NCBI RefSeq assembly: GCF_000428985.1
Contig: NZ_AUAZ01000019.1
Coordinates: forward strand, 31,616-95,615
Direction of reading: 5' to 3'
From: Marinobacterium litorale DSM 23545
GTDB taxonomy: Bacteria > Pseudomonadota > Gammaproteobacteria > Pseudomonadales > Balneatricaceae
Length of the DNA: 64,000 bases
The translations under genes were made by a program, and so were the position numbers. Positions within the stretch are counted from its first letter, which is position 1. Each line of letters opens with the position of its first letter. The notes under the pieces were generated by a model. That model was not told where the DNA came from. It worked only from the letters and a program-made list of their open reading frames with translations, and did not search any database. Shown here piece after piece: positions 1 to 9,402 of this stretch.

Positions 1-517
1 CAAGCATCATTCGCGGATAGGCATGTCCGGAGGTGGAGTCTGGATCGGTGAAACCAAAGCGCGTGCCCTTAAGCGCTTCCAGCGTCTGATAGGGCGCGCT
101 TTGCAACGTAATGATCGCCGCACGATAAAAGGCCTGAAGCTCTCCGCTCTCCTTCGAGCGTTCCCGATAGGTTGCGATATACGTTGGCGGCACCGGATCC
201 TCGAGGGTATTCACGTAATTGGCCGAACCGATCCAGGCCAGGTCAATGGTGCCGTTATTAAGACGATCCGCCAGCTCACCGTAGTCTCGGGTCACCACCA
301 GACGTATCGGTGTTTCGAGACGTTGCTCGAGGTACATGGCCAAGGGGGTAAACGCCGAGTGGATGCGCTTGGCATCACCAAAGGGGTAGGTTGCTAGGAT
401 AAGCCCCTGATCATTTTGATGATCGGCAAGCGCCTGCGGGCTCCACACAAGCAGGATAGACAGCAACACAGCAACAAACGTGAATTGGCCTATGTGGCCT
501 GAACGGCTCCACCCCAT
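1..517 (-). CDS. PhnD-like phosphate/phosphonate ABC-type periplasmic binding protein, partial (cut by left edge)
   Basis: Reading the minus strand from an ATG at 517 gives an open frame of about 172 codons that leaves the window without a stop. The start has a strong GGAGGT ribosome site a few bases upstream. Residues 1-32 form a signal peptide (hydrophobic FVAVLLSILLVW, then a QALA cleavage site). The mature part begins LATYPFGDAKRIHSAFTPLA and continues with DYGELADRLNNGTIDLAWIG and FTDPDSTSGHAYPRMML. These are the hallmarks of the PhnD/PF12974 family, which binds phosphonate, phosphite or other small anions. In gammaproteobacteria such proteins are often sensory partners of GGDEF proteins or kinases as well as transporter components. 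The missing C-terminus and neighbour prevent a decision. The family call is sound; the ligand is unknown. Confidence 0.85.
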   Translation of the reverse strand, partial: MGWSRSGHIGQFTFVAVLLSILLVWSPQALADHQNDQGLILATYPFGDAKRIHSAFTPLAMYLEQRLETPIRLVVTRDYGELADRLNNGTIDLAWIGSANYVNTLEDPVPPTYIATYRERSKESGELQAFYRAAIITLQSAPYQTLEALKGTRFGFTDPDSTSGHAYPRMML

Positions 518-639
518 ACCGCAGACCTCCGGGTGTTTCTCGACGAATTACCTTCAGTTTAAAGCGTTGCCAGCAACAAGAAAACATTAAGGCGGGGTGC
601 AAGATCAGCCCTCCCTGGCCGATCAGCGGCGGGATTCGT

Positions 640-1836
640 TTAATTTTCGAAGCCAAAGGTTTCCGAGACGTAATCGATATCCTTATCGCCACGGCCGGAC
701 AGATTGATCAGAATCGTCTCGCCCGGATTCTCTCGGCCATGCTTCATCGCCCAGGCGACGGCATGGGCACTCTCCAACGCCGGGATAATTCCTTCCATGC
801 GAGAAAGCTTGTAGAAGGCATCCAGGGTTTCATCATCACTGATGGCATGGTAAATCACCTTGCCAGCTGTCTTCAGGAAGGAGTGTTCGGGCCCCACGCC
901 TGGATAATCAAGCCCGGACGCGATGGAGTGCACGGGTGCCGGATTCCCCTCTTCATCGGTCAACAACAGGCATTTAAAGCCATGAATCATGCCCGGCTTA
1001 CCGAATGTCATGGTCGCAGAATGTTCACCAAGCTTCGTTCCTTTCCCGAGTGGCTCGACCCCGTTCAGGCAGACGCCCTCATCATCCAGGAAGGCGCTGA
1101 ACAACCCCAATGCATTGGAACCGCCGCCAACACAGGCACCCACCTGATCCGGCAGTTCGCCCACCAGCTCAATAAACTGCTCTTTGGCTTCCAGCCCAAT
1201 CACAGACTGAAAATCCCGGACCATCATCGGAAACGGATGCGGGCCCACCACAGAACCGATGGCAAAAAGTGCAGTGTCAGCCTGCCCCAGGTATGACTGG
1301 AACGCTGAATCCACCGCCTCTTTCAGACTACGGCCGCCAAAACCAACCGGCACCACTTCAGCCCCCAGCAACTTCATCCGGGTCACGTTGGGCGACTCCT
1401 TGGCGATATCGATCTCGCCCATATGGATTTCGCACTCCATGCCAAAGTAAGCTGCGGCGGTCGCAAGCGCGACGCCATGCTGACCTGCACCGGTTTCGGC
1501 AATCAGCTTACGTTTACCCATATGCTTGGCCAGCAACGCTTCAGCCATACAGTGATTGAGCTTGTGTGCGCCGGAGTGGTTCAAATCCTCGCGCTTAAGG
1601 TAGATATGTGCGCCCACCTCCCGACTCAGGTTATGCGCGTAATAAACGGGTGTGGGCCGGCCCTGATAGTGTTTACGGATGTAACGCAGCTCGTTGAGAA
1701 AATCGGCCGAACGCCCCAGCGCGAGATAAGCACTGTTGATCTCTGCAAAATGGGGCTCGAGTTCCGGTGGCAGGAACGCGCCCCCAAAGTCACCGAAATA
1801 CCCTTCGCGGTTGGGGTATTGTTTCAGATAACCCAT
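640..1836 (-). CDS. trpB: TrpB-like tryptophan synthase beta chain (PLP enzyme), stand-alone
   Basis: The 398-residue product carries the tryptophan synthase beta signature. [12 protein letters not shown] ends in the PLP Schiff-base lysine (K92). ETGAGQHG includes the catalytic glutamate (E114). GGGSN (237-241) is the phosphate-binding loop. The family reaction condenses indole with serine to give tryptophan, normally in a complex with TrpA. No trpA or other trp gene adjoins it: upstream is a divergent GGDEF-EAL gene and downstream a PhnD-like gene. The N-terminus ([19 protein letters not shown]) differs from the common short TrpB start, and the core is divergent from the enterobacterial enzyme. 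It may therefore be a second, solo TrpB that salvages indole. Catalytic residues look intact. Confidence 0.88.
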   Translation of the reverse strand: MGYLKQYPNREGYFGDFGGAFLPPELEPHFAEINSAYLALGRSADFLNELRYIRKHYQGRPTPVYYAHNLSREVGAHIYLKREDLNHSGAHKLNHCMAEALLAKHMGKRKLIAETGAGQHGVALATAAAYFGMECEIHMGEIDIAKESPNVTRMKLLGAEVVPVGFGGRSLKEAVDSAFQSYLGQADTALFAIGSVVGPHPFPMMVRDFQSVIGLEAKEQFIELVGELPDQVGACVGGGSNALGLFSAFLDDEGVCLNGVEPLGKGTKLGEHSATMTFGKPGMIHGFKCLLLTDEEGNPAPVHSIASGLDYPGVGPEHSFLKTAGKVIYHAISDDETLDAFYKLSRMEGIIPALESAHAVAWAMKHGRENPGETILINLSGRGDKDIDYVSETFGFEN

Positions 1837-2003
1837 GTCAAGGTCCTTGTTATTGTGGGTGGAGAAACCTGTGCACTGATAAGAAGCACGTTTACGACAA
1901 TAAATTCAATCGGATGGAGAGACAACAGGCGTAATAGGCCTGGCTCGACCGATTGATCAGAAAATGATACACAGGCACAAAGTCCTGACAAAGATTGCGT
2001 ACA

Positions 2004-2032
2004 TTGACTTTAGTCAAACTCCTATTTAAAAC
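2004..2032 (+). promoter_or_regulatory. Candidate promoter with palindromic operator
   Basis: TTGACTTTAGTCAA (2004-2017) is a perfect inverted repeat of TTGACT with a 2-nt centre. Its left arm can serve as a -35 box, followed after 17 nt by TAAAAC as a weak -10. It lies about 80 bp before the GTG start of the PAS-GGDEF-EAL gene, in the spacer divergent from trpB. The palindrome is visible in the sequence; promoter activity and any regulator are inferred. Confidence 0.3.
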
Positions 2033-2111
2033 TAAGCGAAAACAACAAGGATCGGACTTACGGTGGCAGCAATACCCATCTGTTCGGTAACTAAACAGGG
2101 AAGGAGGCAAG

Positions 2112-4904
2112 GTGACGCTTGCTGAACAGCCGTTCCACCTGCTGAGTAACCAGAGTCCGGATGCGATATTCCTGACCCGGGAAGGACGGCTCAACTACCT
2201 TAACGACATGGCCGGCTCCCTCGTAGGCGCGAACCAGGCAATTGACTTGGTTGGCCAGCCTTTTGCCGCCCGTCTGCTGCCGCCTGTCCACAACCTGGGC
2301 TCACTGCTGCTCCAACCGGAACCCGGTTCACAATGCTACTGCTCGCTTAATCTGCAGCGAATGGACGGCAGTTCTGTCTGGGTGGAAGCAACGGTGATCT
2401 GTTTTACCGACAACGCCTCCAGTGCGGTTTTGATCGTCGCACAGCCCGCTGTAACCGCAGCACAACGCCCAACCGCTGAAAACCAGCTGACCAATGCGCT
2501 GGCGCTCAATAAAACCATTCTGGAAGCCTCCAGTTCAGCCATCATCGCGTTCCGCCAGGATGGGCAATGTGTTCTGGCCAACCCCGCTGCATCGCGACTG
2601 ACCGGCGGCTCCCACGAAGAACTCCTGCGTCAAAACTTTCGCGAGCTCGAATCCTGGCGCCGCGCCGGCCTGCTCAAGGCCGCAGAGCGAGTGCTGCAGG
2701 CCGGGACCACGGAAACCCTGGAACGAAAATTCATCTCCACGTTCGGCCGGGAGCTCTGGGCTGAGTTACAGATGTCGAAGTTCGAGATGGACGGCACGGA
2801 TCATCTGCTGCTGACCATGCACGACATCACCGAGAAACGCCGTGCTCAGGAAACGCTGGCGAACCGTGAGCTGGCCTTTCGGACCCTGACAGAACACCTT
2901 CCCGATAATATCCTGCGCTATGCCGCCGATGGGCGGGTGTTGTTTGCCAACCCAACCATGGAGCGAACCCTGGGGCTCCCCCTGGCGCGTATCATCGGAC
3001 GCCGGCTCAGCGAGTTCAAACATGATGCCAACTGTCACAAGGTCGAGTCAGCGGTCTCCGAGGTCGCTTCAAGCGGAACGCCCCAGGAACTCGAGCTGGT
3101 GATTTACAGCCCTGAGGGCGAATCCCGATACCACCATATCAAACTGGTCCCGGAACCCGGCCCCGACGGCCAGGCAGTCAGTGTTCTGGCAGTGGGACAC
3201 GACCTGACCGAGCTGAAGGTGGCCGCGGAGGAGGTTCGGCTTTTTGCATCGGTTTTTCGCAGTTCAGCAGAGGGCGTACTGATCACCGACTCGCGCGGGA
3301 CAATTATCTCCGTTAACCCCGCTTTCACTCAGATCACCGGCTACAGTGCCGACGAAGCGCTGGGCAATACACCCAGAATGCTACGCTCCGACCGCCAGCC
3401 GCCCGAGTTCTATACCGCGATGTGGGAGCAGATACATCGCGAGGGTCAGTGGCAGGGCGAAATCTGGAATCGTCGCAAGGATGGAGAGGCGTTTCTTGAG
3501 TGGTTGACCATCAACCGGATCGATGGTGAAGATGGGCGTCCGGTCCGTTACGCGGCGGTATTCCACGATATCACCGAGTTGCGGCTGAAAGATGAGCATA
3601 TAGAACATCTGGCGTTCCACGATGCGCTGACCGGCCTTCCCAACCGTGAACTCTTGCTGGAGCGCATCCATCAGGCCGTAAAGCATTCACGCGCCAAGCA
3701 AAATCGGTTCTCTGTCACGTTTATCGACCTGGACCGCTTTAAAGGGGTAAACGATGCCCTGGGACATGATATCGGTGACTGTTTGCTGCAGATTATCGGG
3801 GAGCGCATCAAACGTCGGTTACGCAAGATCGACACAGTAGCCCGGGTCGGCGGTGACGAATTCGTTGTTCTGATGGAGAACCTGAACTCGCCACGCCAGT
3901 GTGCATCCATGGCACAAATCCTGTTGGATGACATTGCCCGTCCCATCGAGTTGCCGGGTTATAAACTGGAAATCAGCGCATCCATGGGGATGGGGTTCTT
4001 TCCCGAAGATGGGGATGAATCGATCGAGTTGATGAAACGGGCGGATATGGCGATGTACGCCGCCAAGGCAGCTGGCGGCAACACCTACCGTTTTTTCCGG
4101 GATGAAATGCTCGAGCGTACATCGCATCGGCTCAACATGGAGATGGACCTGCGCCGGGCCACGGTCCAGAACGAACTGGAGCTGTTCTACCAACCCAAAA
4201 TCGCTTTTGCAGACAGTTCGGTGGTTGGCGTCGAGGCCCTCGTTCGCTGGCGCCATCCGGAGAAGGGGATGCAGTCACCGGGCGAGTTTATTCCTTTAGC
4301 CGAAGAGAGCACGCTGATCTGCGATATCGGTGCCTGGGTGATCAACGAAGCCTGCCAACAGGTCGCCCGCTGGCGCCGTCAGGGATTGAACCTGCCGATC
4401 GCGATTAACATTTCCGCCCGGCAGCTGGAAACTCAGGACCTCCTCACCCGAATCCGTAACCTGACCAAACTGCACGAAGTACCTATTTCACAGATTGAGC
4501 TTGAGCTCACCGAAAGTGTCATCATGGAGGATCCGGAAACCGTATCCGTTTTCCTCAGACAGTGCCGGGAGGCCGGCATGCGCGTGGCCGTCGATGATTT
4601 CGGGACAGGATATTCCAGCCTCGCCTATCTGAGACGCCTGCCCCTGGATGTCCTTAAAATTGACCGTTCATTTGTACTCGATGCGGTTGATGACGAAGAG
4701 GATGCCCAGATCGTTAAAACGATCCTGGCGCTGGGCCAATCGCTCAAGCTGGAGGTTGTTGCCGAAGGTATAGAAACCGAAGCCCAGGCCGCACTCCTGC
4801 GCCGTTACGGCTGTGATATTGCCCAGGGATATTTACACGCCCGCCCCATGCCTGCCACTGAGTTCGAACACTGGATCAAAACTTACCAGTCCAGTCTCTC
4901 GTAA
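2112..4904 (+). CDS. PAS-GGDEF-EAL cyclic-di-GMP signalling protein
   Basis: A cytoplasmic-looking protein of 930 residues with no clear membrane segment. Four PAS-like sensor modules occupy roughly residues 10-500, each followed by MHDITEKRRAQE, HDLTEL or FHDITELRLK linkers. GGDEF (580-584) and EAL (708-710) domains follow. The GGDEF motif is intact, and the product-inhibition site RKID lies at 571-574, five residues ahead of it. The EAL half retains the ELTES and DDFGTGYSS metal and loop-6 motifs, so both synthesis and hydrolysis of cyclic-di-GMP are possible. Net activity is probably set by the PAS ligands. The GTG start is chosen for its AAGGAGG site 5 nt upstream. It is transcribed alone, and a hairpin with T-tract follows the stop. 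Confidence 0.93.
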   Translation: MTLAEQPFHLLSNQSPDAIFLTREGRLNYLNDMAGSLVGANQAIDLVGQPFAARLLPPVHNLGSLLLQPEPGSQCYCSLNLQRMDGSSVWVEATVICFTDNASSAVLIVAQPAVTAAQRPTAENQLTNALALNKTILEASSSAIIAFRQDGQCVLANPAASRLTGGSHEELLRQNFRELESWRRAGLLKAAERVLQAGTTETLERKFISTFGRELWAELQMSKFEMDGTDHLLLTMHDITEKRRAQETLANRELAFRTLTEHLPDNILRYAADGRVLFANPTMERTLGLPLARIIGRRLSEFKHDANCHKVESAVSEVASSGTPQELELVIYSPEGESRYHHIKLVPEPGPDGQAVSVLAVGHDLTELKVAAEEVRLFASVFRSSAEGVLITDSRGTIISVNPAFTQITGYSADEALGNTPRMLRSDRQPPEFYTAMWEQIHREGQWQGEIWNRRKDGEAFLEWLTINRIDGEDGRPVRYAAVFHDITELRLKDEHIEHLAFHDALTGLPNRELLLERIHQAVKHSRAKQNRFSVTFIDLDRFKGVNDALGHDIGDCLLQIIGERIKRRLRKIDTVARVGGDEFVVLMENLNSPRQCASMAQILLDDIARPIELPGYKLEISASMGMGFFPEDGDESIELMKRADMAMYAAKAAGGNTYRFFRDEMLERTSHRLNMEMDLRRATVQNELELFYQPKIAFADSSVVGVEALVRWRHPEKGMQSPGEFIPLAEESTLICDIGAWVINEACQQVARWRRQGLNLPIAINISARQLETQDLLTRIRNLTKLHEVPISQIELELTESVIMEDPETVSVFLRQCREAGMRVAVDDFGTGYSSLAYLRRLPLDVLKIDRSFVLDAVDDEEDAQIVKTILALGQSLKLEVVAEGIETEAQAALLRRYGCDIAQGYLHARPMPATEFEHWIKTYQSSLS

Positions 4905-4914
4905 CTCTCCTATC

Positions 4915-4935
4915 CAGTTGAAATAGCTGTTTTTT
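4915..4935 (+). terminator. Rho-independent terminator, weak
   Basis: Directly after the GGDEF-EAL stop, CAGTT and AGCTG form a 5-bp stem (one G-U pair) around a GAAAT loop, followed immediately by six T residues (4930-4935). The stem is short, but position and T-tract fit a terminator. Confidence 0.5.
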
Positions 4936-5145
4936 CGCCTACCTTTTTGAAGAGCTGCAGAGGCTGAGACGGCCTGGGCAGGCAAGACGTGAAATATGAA
5001 CGATACTTGAACAAGCTGCAGGCCTCACAGTACATCTTCCACACGGCTTCAGCTTAAAAGGCCCCTGACCAACAGGGAGTCCCATTGGATAGACGGCAGG
5101 CCCATTAGTCCGCCGTGCCCCGATCGACCAACCAAGAGGTGAAAT

Positions 5146-5586
5146 ATGCCTAACTGGATTGTTGTTGCCGATGCGTCCAAAGCGATTATCTACGCCCAGG
5201 ACAAACCCCGAGCTGATCTTGAAGAGGTCATGGATCTGGTCCATCCCGAAGCTCGCACGCCCGAGCAATCGCTCGCCAGTGATGCACCCGGAATGCAAAC
5301 CAACGCCGGCGGATCAGGGGCCCACGGCATGACGGAAAAGGTTACCCCCAGAGAACATGAAGATAGACGTTTCGCCAAGGATATTGTTGCTCGGGTCAGG
5401 CACGCACTCGATACCAATGAGATAACCGGTTTCTATATGGCAGCGCCCCCTCATTTTCTGGGCCTGCTCAGGGACAACCTCGATAGCCATCTGCGTAAAG
5501 CGTTACGTAGCGATACAGCCAAAAACCTGACCGGTGCCGATAGAAAAGAGATCATCGCAACCTTCGCATTCCCCACAATTCAATAG
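5146..5586 (+). CDS. Host-attachment family protein (archaeal release-factor-like fold, baeRF-type)
   Basis: A protein of 146 residues starting MPNWIVVADASKAIIYAQ, the typical opening of the 'protein required for attachment to host cells' family. The centre contains a variable linker and then EHEDRRFAKDIVARVRHALD and FYMAAPPHFLGLLRDNL, the conserved core. Members were first named from a plant-attachment phenotype; structurally they resemble the eRF1 domain and the biochemical role is not settled. AGAGGTG lies 7-8 nt before the ATG. The stop overlaps the stop of the convergent lipoprotein gene by 7 bp. Confidence 0.85.
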   Translation: MPNWIVVADASKAIIYAQDKPRADLEEVMDLVHPEARTPEQSLASDAPGMQTNAGGSGAHGMTEKVTPREHEDRRFAKDIVARVRHALDTNEITGFYMAAPPHFLGLLRDNLDSHLRKALRSDTAKNLTGADRKEIIATFAFPTIQ

Positions 5587-6242
5587 AACAGGCCGGTGCC
5601 GTGACGAAACGGCACCGGCCCTACCGGGCGTACCAACCCCAACGACCCCCACCGCATGTCAGCTTCATCGATCCAGTATCCGGGTACCAGCGGCTCACCG
5701 AGGTGTTCTTCACTCACGGGCGCGCTGTTCAGGCTCACCCGAAAATGCCCCTCACACCCCACCCTGGAGTTTCCGGGCGCAAAAAACACACCCCCTTCTC
5801 CCAGCCCGGTATCCGCATGCAGTACACCACTGATTGTCATCCGTGGCTGGGTTTCCAGCATCATGACGCCACCATACACCCAGGTTTCCCCCTCAAAGGC
5901 AACCTGTGCCTGAAAGCGCCCCGCTCCATCAATGGCGGCTTCGACCCGAAGCGGCTTTTCCCGGCCCAGCTCAGCCTCCAGCACCTGATCACGTACCTGG
6001 AAGCGAATCCGGTCAGCATAGGCATTACACTCCACCCAGACAGGCCCTCCCATCCGGGTCCATGTATAACGGGTCAACGCCTGACTGCGTACCATTCCGT
6101 TCCACTCCCCGCTGAGTGTGCCAACCGAGACCACGGGTTCATACCAGTACTTCGGCGCCGAACAGGCAGCCAGCACAACCGCCACAGAAAAAAGACTGAC
6201 GCCTTTCCAGGCTCGGTTTATCCGCGTGCTTAAATTAGGCAT
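5580..6242 (-). CDS. Hypothetical lipoprotein
   Basis: A product of 220 residues with a lipoprotein signal peptide: an Arg/Lys-rich start, then VSLFSVAVVLAAC with the lipidated Cys27, so it should be membrane-anchored on the periplasmic side. I chose the ATG at 6242 because AGGAGA sits 6 nt upstream; an upstream in-frame ATG at 6308 lacks a ribosome site and would bury the signal peptide. The mature region is beta-rich (repeated aromatic and Gly positions) and contains MTISGVLHADTG and GYWIDEADMRWGSLG. I do not recognise the family. Its last codons coincide with a perfect 12-bp hairpin and its stop overlaps the convergent host-attachment gene. Confidence 0.7.
   Translation of the reverse strand: MPNLSTRINRAWKGVSLFSVAVVLAACSAPKYWYEPVVSVGTLSGEWNGMVRSQALTRYTWTRMGGPVWVECNAYADRIRFQVRDQVLEAELGREKPLRVEAAIDGAGRFQAQVAFEGETWVYGGVMMLETQPRMTISGVLHADTGLGEGGVFFAPGNSRVGCEGHFRVSLNSAPVSEEHLGEPLVPGYWIDEADMRWGSLGLVRPVGPVPFRHGTGLFY
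5591..5620. terminator. Perfect 12-bp GC-rich hairpin at a convergent gene end
   Basis: GGCCGGTGCCGT (5591-5602) and ACGGCACCGGCC (5609-5620) pair perfectly around the 6-nt loop GACGAA. It lies 4 bp past the host-attachment stop and inside the last codons of the convergent lipoprotein gene. No T-tract follows. It may stop or stabilise both transcripts. Confidence 0.5.
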
Positions 6243-6450
6243 CTGAATCTCCTTGAACCTGACACGAGAGCCTGGCCGTTGGCTTGAATAAAGTTGACTA
6301 TCGTGCACTCCACAAACCGGTTATGTTTTCTCTATTGCGGCCGATAATCTCAGTCTAGTGCGAGCCCCTTGGAAATGCTTGCAAGGAAGCCTGATATATA
6401 AGATTGTTTGAATATGGAAACAAAAACTACATTTACAGGGATCGCCTGAG

Positions 6451-7863
6451 ATGCAACGTCGCTTCGGTGCAGGGCTAACCGCCAGAACCGTCGGGGTCAC
6501 ATCGGTGATTGCTGTGGTCGTCGTTGGGCTAACGCTGCTGACTGCTCGAACGGTAGGCAGCCTTCACACGTTGGTGGAGGATATGGCCAGCGCCGAGATG
6601 GAAAACCTGATGACATCGGTTCGCCTGGTCCAGCAGACCGAGTCACTGATCAGTCTCGGAATGATGCTGGCTGCCGCTGAAAACCATACCGAGCGGCGCA
6701 CAGCCATGGTTGAGCTCACCGATCGCACAACCTGGATCAATAAGCTCACCAAGAACCTGTTAAAGCAGGATGATAGCCGAGTACTCGTCAGCCGGGTCGA
6801 GAACACCCAATCTCAGCTTGTGACCAACATCGATCTGTTGAACCGACTGATCCGAAAGCGAATAGACGGTGAAGCCGCTCCCGAGGATATGCGCCTGATC
6901 CGCACACTCGCTGACGTCAACCGTGAACTGGCCGGACGTCTCTCGGTACTGATGGGCTACTACTCGGCAAGTATGCGCAGCCAGATGGTTGAGCGCAGCA
7001 ACCAGCTCAACGACGAAATTGAGGAACATCAGCGTAACCTGATTCTACTGACAGCAGTACTGCTGCTCACGGCCCTGGCCACCGGATTTACCTTCGAAAT
7101 GACTGTGGTACGACGTATCAGGCGCATTCAGTCGGCGGTGGACGCAGACAACGTCGAACCTGAACAGGTTGAGCAAAAAGGGCAGGATGAGATCGCCCAA
7201 CTGTCCCGCACCCTGGCCGGCTACATCCGACGGATTCGAGAACAGGAAAGCAAAATGCAGCGCATCAATGGTGAGCTCGCCTTTCTTGCCGAACACGACC
7301 CGCTCACCGGGCTAGCCAACCGTCGTCACTTTTATGCAGCGGCCGATCGCCTGATTCGAAATAGTTCGACCCCCTTGTGTGTCGCACTGGGCGATATCGA
7401 TCATTTCAAAGAGATCAACGACCGCTATGGTCATGCGGTCGGTGACCGTGTTCTGGCCGAAGCCGCCACCCGCCTGAAAAGCGGACTGAGAGAAAGCGAT
7501 ATCCTGGCCCGTGTCGGCGGTGAAGAGTTCGCTGCCATCTTGCCGATGCGCTCACGGGACGACTGTCTCCACCTGTTTGATCAGATCCGTCAGTCCGTTG
7601 CCGCTTATCGGTTTGAGCCGAAACCGGGCCATACACTGACCATGACTATCAGCTTTGGAGTGACCTTCCTCGAGGATACAAGCGTGGCAACCAGCGAAGA
7701 AGAAGCGGAAAACGGCCTGCTCAGTCAAGCGCTTGGCGCCGCCGATCAAGCCTTGTACCGCGCCAAGCATCTGGGCAGAAACCGCGTTGTCTGCGACCAG
7801 CTGGAACCCTATTCTTACGACCGAACGGGACTGACGAATGCGAATGATGATGCCAAGGAATAA
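6451..7863 (+). CDS. Membrane diguanylate cyclase with periplasmic sensor domain
   Basis: A 470-residue protein. A first membrane helix (about 11-33) and a second (about 193-215) flank a helical periplasmic domain of about 160 residues rich in Leu heptads. A short HAMP-like region and a GGDEF domain starting EHDPLTGLANRRHF follow. The active motif is GGEEF (356-360), and RESD five residues before it is an intact inhibitory site, so it should make cyclic-di-GMP. Its 3' end overlaps the start of a periplasmic binding-protein gene by 26 bp, which suggests the binding protein delivers the input signal. The ATG at 6451 is preceded by ACAGGGATC, only a fair ribosome site. Confidence 0.92.
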   Translation: MQRRFGAGLTARTVGVTSVIAVVVVGLTLLTARTVGSLHTLVEDMASAEMENLMTSVRLVQQTESLISLGMMLAAAENHTERRTAMVELTDRTTWINKLTKNLLKQDDSRVLVSRVENTQSQLVTNIDLLNRLIRKRIDGEAAPEDMRLIRTLADVNRELAGRLSVLMGYYSASMRSQMVERSNQLNDEIEEHQRNLILLTAVLLLTALATGFTFEMTVVRRIRRIQSAVDADNVEPEQVEQKGQDEIAQLSRTLAGYIRRIREQESKMQRINGELAFLAEHDPLTGLANRRHFYAAADRLIRNSSTPLCVALGDIDHFKEINDRYGHAVGDRVLAEAATRLKSGLRESDILARVGGEEFAAILPMRSRDDCLHLFDQIRQSVAAYRFEPKPGHTLTMTISFGVTFLEDTSVATSEEEAENGLLSQALGAADQALYRAKHLGRNRVVCDQLEPYSYDRTGLTNANDDAKE

Positions 7864-9346
7864 TGCACCGGCCTGCCGTAGGCCGTTCCATCTGTTTGTG
7901 CTCATCGCCCTGTTTCTGCTCGCACTCCCGGCCTGGGCGCGCCTCGATATCCGAGTGGGTATGCAGCTTGAGCCGCCCACCCTCGACCCCACTCAAACCG
8001 CGGCTGCCGCCGCCGGTGAAATTACCTACTGCAACCTGTTTGAAGGCCTGACGGTGATCGACGGTGACGGCCAGCTAACGCCACGTCTGGCCAAAACCTG
8101 GAGCGTTTCTGATGATGGACTGACCTACACCTTTTCCCTGCGCAAGGACGTACGCTTTCACGACGGTAAACGTTTTAATGCACGCAGTGCGGCCTTTTCC
8201 ATCAAACGGATTGTGAGCGCCGACTCAAAGAACCCGCAACGCAAGTGGTTTGAAAAAATCCGTTCGGTAGAAGCAACCTCCGAGCATGTACTGCAGATCC
8301 ACCTGAACCACCCCGACTCACTGCTGACGTTCGCACTGGCGCTGCCGGCTGCCGTCATGGTCCACCCGGATAGTGTGGCTGGCAACGCGACGCACCCCAT
8401 CGGCACGGGGCCGTACCGTCTTGCCGAGTGGCTACCGGGCCAGAAGCTCAAGCTCAAGCGAAATGCCGATTACTGGGGGGAAAAGCCCTACCTGGAACAG
8501 GCCGAGTTCTATTTTATGCAAACCACGGCGGGCACAGAGAACATGCTCGCCGAAGGGATGGTGGACGGGCTGGTGAGTGTGACACGGGTTACCAATCGAT
8601 TTGGAGGAAGGCCTGACTACAAAATGAGCAACCGCCAGCTCGAAAGTAAAATGCTGCTGGCAATCAACAATGGACGTCCCCCGTTTGATGATATTCGGGT
8701 TCGCCGGGCACTCTCCCATGCCATCAACAAAAACGAACTTCGTACGATGTATGGCGCTCAGTTCAATCCCGACTTGATCGGCAGTCATTTCCCACCCTCC
8801 CACCCGGCTTATGTGGATCTGGTCGACCGCTACCCCTACGACCCCAAGCGGGCCCGCGAGCTTCTGCGGGAAGCGGGGGTCGATAAAGGAACCCCGGTCA
8901 AACTCACCGTTCCTCCCACTGATTACGGCCGCTACGGCGGTCTGATGCTGGCCGAGGATCTGGAAGCGATCGGATTCAAGGTCGAGCTGGACCCGGTGGA
9001 CTGGAAAACCTGGATGCAGTCGGTGTTTACAGACAAGGATTATGCCCTGACGCTGATCATCCATGTGGAACCCATGGATCTCAATATCTACGCCCGGGAC
9101 AACTACTACTTCAATTACGCTAACGACGCTTTCAAGGCGATCTGGAAACAGGTGCTGGATGCCCGCACCGACAAAGAGCTGAACCACTGGCTGGGCGAAG
9201 CCCAAAAACAGATCGCTGAAGATGCGGTCAATGTCTTTCTGTTTATTCGCCCGGAGCGCAACCTGATGCACAAGGACCTGCAGGGGTTATGGGAAAACAG
9301 CTCAATCCCATCGTTTGTGCTTGAAGATATCCACTGGACACACTGA
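7838..9346 (+). CDS. Peptide/nickel-type ABC transporter periplasmic binding protein (SBP_bac_5 family)
   Basis: A 502-residue protein with a signal peptide (Arg-rich start, LFVLIALFLLALPAWA). It has the family core: RIDVGM-like opening, EPPTLDPTQTAAAAAGE, YTFSLRKDVRFHDGKRF, and GTGPYRLAEWLPGQKLKLKRN. DppA/OppA relatives bind peptides or other solutes outside the membrane. No permease or ATPase gene is adjacent. Instead the gene overlaps a membrane diguanylate cyclase by 26 bp, so a sensory rather than transport role is inferred. Several start codons lie in the overlap (ATG at 7838, 7844, 7847, 7850), and the exact one is uncertain. Confidence 0.9.
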   Translation: MRMMMPRNNAPACRRPFHLFVLIALFLLALPAWARLDIRVGMQLEPPTLDPTQTAAAAAGEITYCNLFEGLTVIDGDGQLTPRLAKTWSVSDDGLTYTFSLRKDVRFHDGKRFNARSAAFSIKRIVSADSKNPQRKWFEKIRSVEATSEHVLQIHLNHPDSLLTFALALPAAVMVHPDSVAGNATHPIGTGPYRLAEWLPGQKLKLKRNADYWGEKPYLEQAEFYFMQTTAGTENMLAEGMVDGLVSVTRVTNRFGGRPDYKMSNRQLESKMLLAINNGRPPFDDIRVRRALSHAINKNELRTMYGAQFNPDLIGSHFPPSHPAYVDLVDRYPYDPKRARELLREAGVDKGTPVKLTVPPTDYGRYGGLMLAEDLEAIGFKVELDPVDWKTWMQSVFTDKDYALTLIIHVEPMDLNIYARDNYYFNYANDAFKAIWKQVLDARTDKELNHWLGEAQKQIAEDAVNVFLFIRPERNLMHKDLQGLWENSSIPSFVLEDIHWTH

Positions 9347-9402
9347 GCGCGATTCACCGGCCTCCCGGACTCCACTCTCCACCACTATCCGTCGGCCAGC
9401 GA

